Origin: CAZPXH01 sp964591085
GTDB lineage: Bacteria > Spirochaetota > Spirochaetia > DSM-27196 > CAZPXH01
Length of the DNA stretch: 64,000 nucleotides
Direction of reading: 5' to 3'
NCBI GenBank assembly: GCA_964591085.1
Contig: CAZPXH010000004.1
Span: 124,001-188,000, forward strand
The position numbers and the translations under genes are program-made. This document shows positions 43,770 through 52,591 of this stretch, one piece after another; the stretch's first letter is position 1; every line of letters starts with the position of its first letter. The notes under the pieces were generated by a model. It ran no database searches, was not told the origin of the DNA, and worked only from the letters and a program-made list of their open reading frames with translations.

Positions 43770-44930
43770 TCAGCTTGCAGCCGGAACGCCCAGGCGCTCG
43801 GCGAATTCGGGACTGCTTGCCGTGCCCTCCCGGATGACCGTGGTTGCTGAAACCAGCTCATCTTCCGGATCCAGACCCAGCGTGCCGTCCTTGGTCATGG
43901 CGGTGATGAAGTTCAGCAGGTTGCTGGAGTACAGCTGGCTCGCGTGGAATGCCATGGTTGCCGGAAGGTTGACCGGGCCGTGAACCCGCACCCCGTTGCG
44001 GTCAACGGTCTTTCCGGCCTCGGTCAGCTCGCAGTTGCCGCCGCGCTCAGCGGCAAGGTCAATGACAACCGAGCCCGGCTGCATGGCTTCCACCATCTCG
44101 GTTGTGATGAGCGTCGGCGCCTTCTTGCCGGGGATGTTTGCGGTTGTGATGACACAGTCCATCTCCGCCACTACCTTGCGCATCTCTTCCCGCTGCTTAC
44201 GGTAGAACTCTTCGCCCATCTCCTTTGCGTAGCCGCCGGAGCCTTCGGCATCTCCGGTGTCCAGGTCCAGCTCCACAAACTTGGCACCAAGACTCTCCAC
44301 CTGCTCCTTCACCGCCGGTCGGATGTCGTAGGCACTGACCAGCGCTCCCAGGCGTTTGGTTGTGGCAATTGCCTGCAGACCGGCAACACCAACACCCACA
44401 ATCAGCACGCGCGCCGGCACTACAGTCCCCGCGGCGGTCATGAGCATCGGGAAGATCTTGGGGAGCATCTCGGCGGCCAGCAACGCGGCCTTGTAGCCCG
44501 CCAGGTTGGCCATGGAGGACAGCACGTCCATGCTCTGCGCGCGGGTGATGCGGGGCATCAGCTCCATGGAGACCAGGGTTGCTCCGCGATCCGCAAGCGC
44601 GCCGAATGCCGGGTGGGGTTCCCAGGGTTCGGCCTGGCCGATCACCACCTGGCCGGACGGGCCGGATGCGTGCAGTTCCTTCCACCCCTCGGTGGCCGCC
44701 GCGGCACGCACCGTGAGCAGCAGCTCTGCAGCGGACAGAAGCTCAGCCCGGCTCTTGGCAATGCGGGCGCCCTTTTCCTCGTAGGCGGCATCGGTGTAGC
44801 CGGAGGCAAAGCCAGCGCCGGGTTCAACAACAACCTCATACCCAAGCTTGGTGAGCTTGGGTACGTGCGCCGGTACCAGCGCAACCCGGGTTTCCCCGAG
44901 GTGTTCCTCTTTGGGTATTCCAATGATCAT
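43770..44930 (-). CDS. pntAA: NAD(P) transhydrogenase alpha-1 subunit
   Basis: PntAA is the NAD(H)-binding domain I of transhydrogenase and resembles alanine dehydrogenase. It begins MIIGIPKEEHLGETRVALVP and has ARVLIVGVGVAGLQAIATTKRLGALVSAYD as its nucleotide fold. The mobile-loop region EEFYRKQ is followed by VITTANIPGKKAPTLI. 386 residues from the ATG at 44930. No strong Shine-Dalgarno precedes this ATG, and an upstream in-frame ATG at 44954 is an alternative. Confidence 0.94.
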   Translation of the reverse strand: MIIGIPKEEHLGETRVALVPAHVPKLTKLGYEVVVEPGAGFASGYTDAAYEEKGARIAKSRAELLSAAELLLTVRAAAATEGWKELHASGPSGQVVIGQAEPWEPHPAFGALADRGATLVSMELMPRITRAQSMDVLSSMANLAGYKAALLAAEMLPKIFPMLMTAAGTVVPARVLIVGVGVAGLQAIATTKRLGALVSAYDIRPAVKEQVESLGAKFVELDLDTGDAEGSGGYAKEMGEEFYRKQREEMRKVVAEMDCVITTANIPGKKAPTLITTEMVEAMQPGSVVIDLAAERGGNCELTEAGKTVDRNGVRVHGPVNLPATMAFHASQLYSSNLLNFITAMTKDGTLGLDPEDELVSATTVIREGTASSPEFAERLGVPAAS

Positions 44931-45017
44931 GGTGTGGAGGGGAGTATAGACCATGCCGGGAGCGCAGCCAATGCAGCGTGTTGCCCCGACGCGGCGATCC
45001 ATTTATTTTTGCCAGTC

Positions 45018-46379
45018 TTGACCAAAACCGTCGCGCCAAAGACCAGATCACTTTACGGCGAACTCATTCACCTTGCGCTGCCGATCATGGCCGGCTTCGC
45101 GCTCCAGAGTATGTACAACCTGGTGGACGCCATCTATCTCGGACGGGTCAGCGCCGCTGCGCTTGCAGCTCCATCCATAGGGCTGAACATCCTGCTTTTT
45201 GTGATCGTGTTTGGAATGGGCTTTGCCAATGCCGGAAGCACCCTGGTTGCCCAGTCCAACGGCAAGGGCGATCGGGACCGGGTTGATTTCTACCTTGGCC
45301 AGACAATTGCGCTGCTCCTCGCGATGTCCCTGGTGATCATGAGTATCGGGCAGCTCGGCCTGAACGGGATCCTTCGCCTGCTGCAGGTTCCACCGGAGGT
45401 GGAAGGCTACACCCGGCAGTACCTGCGAATCCTGTTCATGGCGGTGCCCTTCATGTACACCACGTTTGCGGTGAGGACCGCGCTGCAGGGAACCGGCAAC
45501 GGGGTCACACCGCTGTTCATTGAGGGCAGCACCATAATTCTCAACATTATTCTGGACCCGATTCTCATTTTTGGGTTCGGCCCCATCCCGGCCATGGAAG
45601 TTCAGGGGGCTGCGATCGCCACGCTTATCAGCCGGGCGGCAGCAGCGGGCATCTCGTTGTTGGTGGTAGCTCGCGGGCGCAGGGGCGTGCAGCTTCACGC
45701 AAGCAACTTGAGGGTTGAGCGCGAGGCTTTTAATCACTACGTGAGGATTGGTCTCCCCGCCTCGCTGGGACAGGCCGTGAGCGCGCTCGGCTTCACGGTG
45801 TTGCAGGGAGTGGTCAACTCAATGGGAACCGCCGTCATTGCGGCCTTTGGCGTTGGAAACCGCGTGATCGGCTTCTTCAACATGCCGGCTATCGGGTTCG
45901 GTCAGGCCACCGCGAGCATGGTAGGACGCAGCCTGGGTGCGGGGGATCAGGAGCGGGCGCGCACCGTGGTTCGCTACTCCGTGGCAACCATGGCCGTGTT
46001 CATCACAACTGCCATGACCGTGATGTTCTTGTGGGGAAACCAGGTGACGCGCTTCTTTGTGAACGACCCGGAGGTGATCAGCCACGGAGCGCTGATGTTC
46101 CGCATTGTTTCTCCGTCCGTCATCCTCTTCATCCTGTTCACGACCATAAACGGCGCGTTCCAGGGAGGTGGTGACACCAAGCCGGTGATGATTCTCAATA
46201 TGACGAGGTTATGGGGCCTTCGAGTACCGCTCGCGTTCTTCCTGGCCTTTGTGATCGGCGCAGGGCCCATCGCCATCTGGGTATCCATGTTTGTCTCCAA
46301 CTTTGCCGTTGCCATCGCAGCCTTTGGCCTATTGCGGAGCGGACGCTGGATGCGCGCCCTCAACCCGGCCGATCTGTAG
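45018..46379 (+). CDS. MATE-family efflux transporter
   Basis: This protein of about 453 residues has twelve hydrophobic segments in two homologous halves and the MATE features: LPIMAGFALQSMYNLVDAIYLGRV at the start and GFGQATASMVGRSLGAGDQERA opening the second half. MATE pumps export cationic drugs in exchange for Na+ or H+. The start is uncertain: TTG at 45018 or TTG at 45009, neither with a clear ribosome-binding site. The open frame continuing upstream to 43944 is antisense to pntAA and not coding. The end overlaps the converging crtI by 20 bases. Confidence 0.88.
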   Translation: MTKTVAPKTRSLYGELIHLALPIMAGFALQSMYNLVDAIYLGRVSAAALAAPSIGLNILLFVIVFGMGFANAGSTLVAQSNGKGDRDRVDFYLGQTIALLLAMSLVIMSIGQLGLNGILRLLQVPPEVEGYTRQYLRILFMAVPFMYTTFAVRTALQGTGNGVTPLFIEGSTIILNIILDPILIFGFGPIPAMEVQGAAIATLISRAAAAGISLLVVARGRRGVQLHASNLRVEREAFNHYVRIGLPASLGQAVSALGFTVLQGVVNSMGTAVIAAFGVGNRVIGFFNMPAIGFGQATASMVGRSLGAGDQERARTVVRYSVATMAVFITTAMTVMFLWGNQVTRFFVNDPEVISHGALMFRIVSPSVILFILFTTINGAFQGGGDTKPVMILNMTRLWGLRVPLAFFLAFVIGAGPIAIWVSMFVSNFAVAIAAFGLLRSGRWMRALNPADL

Positions 46380-47898
46380 CTCCACCCGCCACGATGGCAG
46401 CACTCGGTTGCTGCCCGGCATCCCGGCGGATGAGATCGGCGCAGATCTTGCCGGAGAGCGTTGCCAGGGGCATTCCCCCGCCGGGATGCGCGCTCCCGCC
46501 GGCAAAGTACAGCCCGCGGTATCGGCGAGATCGATTGGGATGGCGGAGAAAGGCGCTGAGGCGCGCGTTTGATGCAATCCCGTAGAGGCTGCCCCGGTGA
46601 CTGTCAGTCTTGCGCTGGATGTCCGGCGGAAGCATGTGGGACTCCACCGCAATATCCGCCTCCACGTCCCTTCCAAGCACCGCTTTCAGACGGGACAGGA
46701 CATTCTCTCTGGTCCGTTCACGTTCCGCCTCCCAGTCCTGGCCCCGGTCCGCCGGAGCATTCACCAGGATGAACCAGTTCTCCCCGCCCTTCGGCGCATC
46801 ATCCGGGTCCACCTTACTGGTGATGTTGATGTACACCGTGGGGTCATTGGGCATGCGCTGATTTCTGAAGAGATCTGCGAACTCCCCGGGATAGTCGTTG
46901 GAGAACAGGATGTTGTGCACGCCAAGCTCGGGGTAGCTGGACCTGGTTCCCCAATAGAAGACCATCCCCGAACTGGAGGGCTCCAGCTTCTGGTAGCGCC
47001 GGTACAGCCGCGCATCGGTGTCACGGAGCAGGTGCTCGTAGGTAGGCGTGACATCAGCGTTGGAAATGACGATGTCGTAGTCCAGATCCCGTCCCTCAAC
47101 CGTCAGGCCCTGGACACGGCGGCTTCTGCCAGTCCGGGAGCTCCGGATGGCATCAACGGTTGTGCCGTAGTGGAGGCTCGCGCCGCGGGATTCCGCCAGG
47201 CGAGCCATTGCCTGTGGAAGGGCGTGGATCCCGCCACGAATCGCCCACGCGCCAATCCCGTACTCCACGTGGGGGATGATGTTGAGCGTTGCCGGAGTGA
47301 GGTACGGACTGGACCCGTTGTAGGTTGCGTATCGGTTGAAGAGCTGGACCGCCTTGGGATTGCGGAAGTGCGCGCGATTGGCCGCGTCCATGCTCCGGAA
47401 TGCATCAATGCGTCCAACGCGGCGAAGCGCGCGGCGGAATACCGGGCTTGTGAACGTGCTCCGTTCGTGAAGGCTGTGCCAGAGGAAGAGATCGGCGGTG
47501 ATGTCGTAGATCTCACGGCTGCGCTCCAGGTGAGCATGGAGCGCAGCGGGCTCCTCGCCCAAGGCCCGTTGCAGTTCGGCGGAAAACGCCTCCGCCGAGG
47601 AGTGTGAGTGCAGCCGGGTTCCGTCATCCCAGAAGTAGTGGCAGATCGGATCCAGCGGAATGGTCTGCACCCAGTCGCTGAAGTCCTCACGGCATTCAGT
47701 GAAGAGATGCTGAAACACCTCCCGCATCGTGAGCAGAGAGGGCCCGGTATCAAATCGGTATCCGTTGATCCGCTCCTCAAAGGCCTTCCCGCCGGGTCCC
47801 GGCTGCTTCTCAAACACGTCTACCTGGTTGCCCGCAGCCGCAAGCCGAGCGGCCGCCGAGAGCCCGCCAAAACCGGCCCCCACAATGCCAATGCGCAT
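46360..47898 (-). CDS. crtI: Phytoene desaturase
   Basis: This CrtI-type FAD enzyme introduces double bonds into phytoene in carotenoid synthesis. Its 512 residues start MRIGIVGAGFGGLSAAARLAAAG, an FAD-binding GxGxxG. The long PGGKAFEERINGYRFDTGPSLL motif is typical of CrtI. The C-terminal YFAGGSAHPGGGMPLATLSGK is the second flavin signature. Start chosen at the ATG at 47898 before the Rossmann motif. No crtB or other carotenoid gene is nearby, so the pathway must be scattered. Confidence 0.93.
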   Translation of the reverse strand: MRIGIVGAGFGGLSAAARLAAAGNQVDVFEKQPGPGGKAFEERINGYRFDTGPSLLTMREVFQHLFTECREDFSDWVQTIPLDPICHYFWDDGTRLHSHSSAEAFSAELQRALGEEPAALHAHLERSREIYDITADLFLWHSLHERSTFTSPVFRRALRRVGRIDAFRSMDAANRAHFRNPKAVQLFNRYATYNGSSPYLTPATLNIIPHVEYGIGAWAIRGGIHALPQAMARLAESRGASLHYGTTVDAIRSSRTGRSRRVQGLTVEGRDLDYDIVISNADVTPTYEHLLRDTDARLYRRYQKLEPSSSGMVFYWGTRSSYPELGVHNILFSNDYPGEFADLFRNQRMPNDPTVYINITSKVDPDDAPKGGENWFILVNAPADRGQDWEAERERTRENVLSRLKAVLGRDVEADIAVESHMLPPDIQRKTDSHRGSLYGIASNARLSAFLRHPNRSRRYRGLYFAGGSAHPGGGMPLATLSGKICADLIRRDAGQQPSAAIVAGGATDRPG

Positions 47899-48040
47899 GA
47901 CCCTAAGGTAGCCTTCCCAGAACCGAAGGCAAAGGTACACAAAAGTGCACATTCCCCCAGCTCGCATTCGCGGATCTCACTCACTACGCTGTAATGTACT
48001 GGCTCATAACAGTTTACAATTGAGCTAGAGCCGAGGGCAG

Positions 48041-48691
48041 ATGGCATGGATACTGCTTGATGAACACCGGATGAGCGAACTCAGCCTTCGCGCGCTTACG
48101 CGCAACATTGACTCTTCGGTGGTTCGCGGGGAGCTCACCCGGAAGTCGCTGCATCTGCTCATCGCCTTTGTGCCCGTCATCGCAGACACCATTGGCCTTG
48201 TCTCTGCCTTTGTGCTGTTGGCCGCAGGCACGCTGTTCTACGCGGCCAGCGAGGAGGTTCGAACCCGTGGCGGAAACGTTGCCGTCATCAGCGCGATCAC
48301 CCGCCTTGCGGCGCGCCCACGGGACCGTGACCGCTACGTGCTGGGTCCGGTAACGCTTGCACTTGGCGCAATGCTTGCGCTGCTGCTGTACCCGGCTGTT
48401 GCTGCCCGGATTGCAATCTTTGCCCTGGCATTCGGTGACAGCGCGTCCAGCCTGGTTGGACGTCTGTTTGGCCGAGTCCGCATTCCAGGTTCGGGCGGCA
48501 AGTCCCTGGAAGGAAGCCTGGCCTGTGTTGGAGCGGTTGCACTGGCAGCGCGGATGAGCGGGGCACAACCCGGCGCTGCAATGGTCCTTGGCCTGACCGC
48601 AGCTGCCACCGAGATTCTTCCGCTGGGTGACTTTGATAATGTTGCCATACCCATGACCGTGGGTCTGGTGGCAACGCTGTCACTCTTCTAG
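48041..48691 (+). CDS. Dolichol/phytol-kinase-like membrane protein
   Basis: This 216-residue integral membrane protein has the signature of the CTP-dependent polyprenol/phytol kinase and phosphatidate cytidylyltransferase-like family. ELTRKSLHL lies near residue 31, and the loop FGDSASSLVGRLFGR followed by GGKSLEGSLA (about residues 130-158) is the nucleotide-binding region. Bacterial members are thought to phosphorylate diacylglycerol or isoprenoid alcohols. The ATG at 48041 has GAGGGCAG upstream; an internal ATG at 48071 is possible. Confidence 0.75.
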   Translation: MAWILLDEHRMSELSLRALTRNIDSSVVRGELTRKSLHLLIAFVPVIADTIGLVSAFVLLAAGTLFYAASEEVRTRGGNVAVISAITRLAARPRDRDRYVLGPVTLALGAMLALLLYPAVAARIAIFALAFGDSASSLVGRLFGRVRIPGSGGKSLEGSLACVGAVALAARMSGAQPGAAMVLGLTAAATEILPLGDFDNVAIPMTVGLVATLSLF

Positions 48692-48706
48692 GCAAACACC
48701 ACAGAT

Positions 48707-49447
48707 TCAGGCAGGCAGATCTACTCGACCGGCACGCAAACTGTGCAGCAGCATGCCGACGGGCCCGAGCAGGGAGACCAGCAGGTAGGCTTCAGCACTC
48801 CACAGGTCAACGGTCAGAGGAATCCGGGAGCCCGCCAGAAGCAGTGTTCCCAGGGCCATGGTGACCGCGCTTCCACCTCTGCGGCGTCTGGCCTGGTCTG
48901 CAAGGTGGAGCATGCTGGCGGCAGCAACGGCAACACCCAGGGCAATCAGGACCTCCCGGTGAAACAGCAGGGGGAGCAGCATCCTGGCTGAGGTGCCGCT
49001 CGCTGAAGCAAGCGGGGCGGCAAGCGCAACCGTGAGGCTTGAACCGGCCGCAAGCGTGAGGCCCCAGGCGGGTCGGGTTCCCCGAGGAGTTGCACTGGCA
49101 AACGCGGCCGCCACCAGCAGCGAACAGGTAAGGACCAGCCCAAACCACTCCACACGGGACAGCAATGACGTCCATGCCGGATCCAGCAGCATAGGCGCAA
49201 TCATTGCCGCTCCGCTGAAACATGCGCTGAAGCCCGCAAGGCTGAGGTAGACAGTCTCACGGTCCGAGCTCCGTCGCAGGTACCAGGCCTGACCGAGCGC
49301 GGCAAACCAAACCACGGCAGAGCCCTGGGCAAGCCGGATCTGCACGTCAGTTCCGCCGGAAAGGGCGGAAGCGAGCATGAGACCCACGGGAACGCTGCTG
49401 CCGATGGCACCCAGGAGGGAAATCAGGCGCCGCTGGAGGACCGTCAT
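48707..49447 (-). CDS. Integral membrane protein of unknown function
   Basis: I do not recognise this 246-residue protein. It contains about seven or eight hydrophobic segments, few charged residues outside short Arg-rich loops (LRRSSDRE, QARRRRGG) and no catalytic motif. It converges with the lipid-kinase-like gene (15 bases apart) and is divergent from the DUF2259 gene. The layout is compatible with a small transporter or sensor. Confidence 0.65.
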   Translation of the reverse strand: MTVLQRRLISLLGAIGSSVPVGLMLASALSGGTDVQIRLAQGSAVVWFAALGQAWYLRRSSDRETVYLSLAGFSACFSGAAMIAPMLLDPAWTSLLSRVEWFGLVLTCSLLVAAAFASATPRGTRPAWGLTLAAGSSLTVALAAPLASASGTSARMLLPLLFHREVLIALGVAVAAASMLHLADQARRRRGGSAVTMALGTLLLAGSRIPLTVDLWSAEAYLLVSLLGPVGMLLHSLRAGRVDLPA

Positions 49448-49525
49448 CTTCGGTGGGAGTATACGATGTTTGCTTCAGGAATCCTGCTGACGCTCGATAT
49501 TATGGAGGAGGGAGGAAGCGCATCC

Positions 49526-50215
49526 ATGCCCAGGCGAGCTGCATTGCTGTTCTGCGCCGCGCTACTGCTCGTACCGGCAACAAAGGCCGTTGCGGGTGAT
49601 CTTGCACGCTTTGTTTCGCTGGGATTCTCGCCTGATGGTGCGTTCTACGCGTTCGGCCAGTACGGTGTAGAAAACCCGGAGAGCACGCCCTACGCAGAAG
49701 TCTACATTGTGGATGTTGCTCGGAACGCCTTTGTTCCGGGAGGCGTGCTCCGCGAGTCCTCAGAGGATCCGGTGGATCCCGGCACAACCGGGCTTGGCGC
49801 GCTGGTCTTCCTGGTGCAGCAGAACGCCGAGCTGTTTGAACGCCATGAAATTGATCCCCGGATTCCTGGCCGGATCGTTTACCTGCTGGTGGACGGCGAC
49901 GAACCGCTTCCAAGCCTATCATTTCGAGATTTCCTGACCTCACGTCGCTTTGCAATCGACCTCACCCAGACGATGGAGGGAGGCCCGCGCGCCCAGTTCT
50001 CTCTCAGCCTGGAGATCACGGGAGAGACGTCCAGCATCGGCCCGGTCACGGTTGGCCGTCCCGGCTCCTTCCGCGACGGCGTCATTGACTACCGGATCCG
50101 CCAAGTCCTTATGGGCCCTCAGGATCAGAGCGTGGTGATGGTGGTTGAGAGACGGGAGGTTGATCCCGATGATCCGGAGATCCGCTACATGGTGGAGACC
50201 TTCCGCATTCGTTGA
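49526..50215 (+). CDS. DUF2259 secreted protein
   Basis: This 229-residue protein has a signal peptide (MPRRAALLFCAALLLVPATK...AVA) and the DUF2259 pattern: FVSLGFSPDGAFYAFGQYG...PYAEVYIVDV. It is a predicted secreted protein family of unknown function found in spirochetes and some proteobacteria. Start chosen at the ATG at 49526, ten bases after GGAGG; the frame is open 20 codons further. A TATTAT -10 candidate lies at 49498-49503. It leads into proS after 70 bases. Confidence 0.75.
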   Translation: MPRRAALLFCAALLLVPATKAVAGDLARFVSLGFSPDGAFYAFGQYGVENPESTPYAEVYIVDVARNAFVPGGVLRESSEDPVDPGTTGLGALVFLVQQNAELFERHEIDPRIPGRIVYLLVDGDEPLPSLSFRDFLTSRRFAIDLTQTMEGGPRAQFSLSLEITGETSSIGPVTVGRPGSFRDGVIDYRIRQVLMGPQDQSVVMVVERREVDPDDPEIRYMVETFRIR

Positions 50216-50285
50216 CGCTCAGGCTCACTCGCCCTAAGCTCCGGTGCTCCGGAGATGCCGCTCCGGAAATTCGGAGGAGGGCGGT

Positions 50286-51740
50286 TTGGCCGAACAGATC
50301 ACCGCACGCAGCAAGAACTTCGCTGACTGGTACGTGGATATCGTTACGCGCGCACAACTCGCTGACTACAGTCCAGTCCGCGGCTCCATGGTCATCCGAC
50401 CTCGCGGATATGCGGTGTGGGAGCTCATGCAGAGCGGCCTTGACGGCCTGTTGAAGGAGAGCGGACACACCAACGCGTACTTCCCGGTTCTCATCCCGGA
50501 GAGCTTTCTCAGGAAAGAGGCGGAACACGTAGAAGGCTTTGCCCCTGAGCTGGCAGTGGTTACCCATGCTGGTGGCGAGGAGCTGGAAGAGCCCCTCGTG
50601 GTCCGGCCCACGAGCGAGACCATCATCTGGAGCATGTACCGGAAGTGGATTCACTCCTACCGGGATCTTCCGCTTCTGATCAATCAGTGGGCAAACGTAA
50701 TCAGGTGGGAAAAGCGAACGCGCCTCTTCCTTAGGACCACTGAGTTCCTGTGGCAGGAAGGCCACACCGCCCACGCAACCGAGGCCGAAGCGCGGGAAGA
50801 GACCCTGCGAATGCTGGACATCTACCGCGAGTTTGCAGAGGACTACATGGCAATGCCTGTCATCCGCGGGCTCAAGACGGAGTCTGAGAAGTTTGCAGGT
50901 GCCGTGGAAACCTACGCCATTGAAGCCTTGATGCAAGACGCCCGAGCGCTCCAGGCTGGAACCAGCCACTTCCTTGGCCAGAACTTTGCGCGCGCCTTTG
51001 ACGTGACCTATCAGTCTGACAGCGGGCAGATGGAACACGTCTGGGCAACCTCCTGGGGAGTTTCCACCCGCCTGATCGGCGGACTGATCATGACGCACTC
51101 AGATGACAAAGGTTTGGTCCTGCCGCCCCGCCTTGCCCCTGATCACGTGGTTATCATCCCCATTCTCAAGGGCGCCCGCTCGGAGGAAGTACTTGCCGCG
51201 GCCGCACGGCTCCGTGACAGGCTGCGGGGACTGACCGACCCCTGGGGACGCAAACTCTCAGTAAAGCTGGACGATGACGGCAACAACAGCCCCGGGTGGA
51301 AGTTTGCGGAGTGGGAGCTCCGGGGTGTGCCGCTCCGGATTGAGCTTGGTCCACGGGATCTGGACAAAGACGCGTGCATGCTTGCTCGGAGGGACAGCGG
51401 CGAGAAAGCGTCGCTGCCACTGTCAGAGCTGGACAAGCGCATCCCGGAGCTGCTGGCCTACATGCAGACGAACATGTTTCAAAAGGCCCTGGACTTCCGT
51501 ACGGAGCGAACCCGGGAAGTCCGCAGCATGGAAGAGCTCCGCGAGCTGTTCAGCGGTGACGGCGGAGCGGGCTACGCCATCCTAGCCTGGGATGGCAGCG
51601 AAGAGGTGGAACAGCAGATCAAGGCGGAGACTCGTGCCACGGCGCGGGTCATCCCTTTTGACGCGAATCCGGCGGGCAAACGCTGTATTGTTACGGGCAA
51701 GGAGGCCAGGCAGGTCGCCTACTTCGCCCGCGCCTACTGA
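50286..51740 (+). CDS. proS: Prolyl-tRNA synthetase, archaeal/eukaryotic type
   Basis: ProRS charges tRNA-Pro. At 484 residues this is the short type 3 (archaeal-like) enzyme without the editing insertion of the usual bacterial form. Class II motifs are present: VIRPRGYAVWELMQ (motif 1), TSETIIW and RWEKRTRLFLRTTEFLWQEGHTAH (motif 2), GGLIMTHSDDKGLVLPPRLAP (motif 3). The C-terminal zinc-binding-like domain ends with YFARAY, typical of the class. The TTG start at 50286 follows GGAGGAGGG. Spirochetes are among the bacteria with this form. Confidence 0.95.
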   Translation: MAEQITARSKNFADWYVDIVTRAQLADYSPVRGSMVIRPRGYAVWELMQSGLDGLLKESGHTNAYFPVLIPESFLRKEAEHVEGFAPELAVVTHAGGEELEEPLVVRPTSETIIWSMYRKWIHSYRDLPLLINQWANVIRWEKRTRLFLRTTEFLWQEGHTAHATEAEAREETLRMLDIYREFAEDYMAMPVIRGLKTESEKFAGAVETYAIEALMQDARALQAGTSHFLGQNFARAFDVTYQSDSGQMEHVWATSWGVSTRLIGGLIMTHSDDKGLVLPPRLAPDHVVIIPILKGARSEEVLAAAARLRDRLRGLTDPWGRKLSVKLDDDGNNSPGWKFAEWELRGVPLRIELGPRDLDKDACMLARRDSGEKASLPLSELDKRIPELLAYMQTNMFQKALDFRTERTREVRSMEELRELFSGDGGAGYAILAWDGSEEVEQQIKAETRATARVIPFDANPAGKRCIVTGKEARQVAYFARAY

Positions 51741-51760
51741 CCGGGCATCACGGGGGCTTC

Positions 51761-52591
51761 GTGCTGTACAGAAGAGCCGTCCGCTTCAGCCCGGTGACAG
51801 TCCTCCTGGCGTCCGCCCTCATCCTGACGGGTGCGGACTCTCTTTCTGCCCAGGGCCCTGTGACAATAGAAGCACAACTTGCAAGCTGGACCATCGTCAA
51901 CCGGTTCACGCAGGACTTCTCTGGCGCTGATCCCGTCAACGTTCCTTTCTCACAGGCGCGGTCCTATCCCGGCGCGGCAGGCCTGGGGTTTCGGCTGGAC
52001 TTTGGCCGCTGGCTGCGCATGGGACCGGGGCTGCAGGTCGCGCTGCAGGAATACATCCTCGGCACCTCGGGCAAGGCCTTTCCTGCAAGCGCTGAGTCTG
52101 CCGTCATTGCCCAAAGCGCGGGGTCCGAGCTTGCGCAGGTGGCGCACCTGCTGATTCCCGCTCCCTTCCTGCTGGAGTTCGGCCCCGCAGCCGGGACTGG
52201 TGCAAGGGCACAAGCGGACCTCGCAGACCCCACAGGGACCAGAGGGGCCGGACGTTTTGGCGCGGATCTCCGGGTGGGCCCGGCATTCCTGGTTCGGGTG
52301 CCGGTGTGGATCCCGGAGGGAAGCGGCGGAACCTCAATGAACGGAATTGCCAGCTATCTGCTGGGCGGCGGACGGTTTCTGTACGGGGAACTTGGCGCCG
52401 GTGCGAGTTACTCGCTGAGTGAACGCACGGTTGTGTCCTTGCGCCTCCGGTCCTACTGGCCGCTGCATGCACTGTGGTCGGCGGAAGGAGCGCTGTTCGC
52501 CGTCGGGCAGGTTCCCCTGACCGACGGCCTGGTTGTGTCTGCAGAACTGGGAATCCGTTTCCGCCGGACTACACAAACTCCGGAGCAGTAA
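51761..52591 (+). CDS. Secreted, probably outer-membrane beta-barrel-like protein
   Basis: I do not recognise this 276-residue protein. It has an N-terminal signal peptide (cleavage near DSLSAQ) and then alternating hydrophobic/polar strands with aromatic ends (GLGFRLDFGRWLRMGPGLQV, GGRFLYGELGAGASY, TVVSLRLRSYW, VVSAELGIRFRR). The terminal aromatic-rich strand suggests an outer-membrane barrel. GTG start after GGGGG. It converges with and overlaps the symporter gene by 23 bases. Confidence 0.65.
   Translation: MLYRRAVRFSPVTVLLASALILTGADSLSAQGPVTIEAQLASWTIVNRFTQDFSGADPVNVPFSQARSYPGAAGLGFRLDFGRWLRMGPGLQVALQEYILGTSGKAFPASAESAVIAQSAGSELAQVAHLLIPAPFLLEFGPAAGTGARAQADLADPTGTRGAGRFGADLRVGPAFLVRVPVWIPEGSGGTSMNGIASYLLGGGRFLYGELGAGASYSLSERTVVSLRLRSYWPLHALWSAEGALFAVGQVPLTDGLVVSAELGIRFRRTTQTPEQ

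Noticed and set aside
43944..45017. Long open frame in phase with the MATE gene upstream of its start
   Set aside because: It is antisense to the whole of pntAA, its translation is His/Gly/Arg-rich and resembles no protein, and the MATE family begins only at about 45018.
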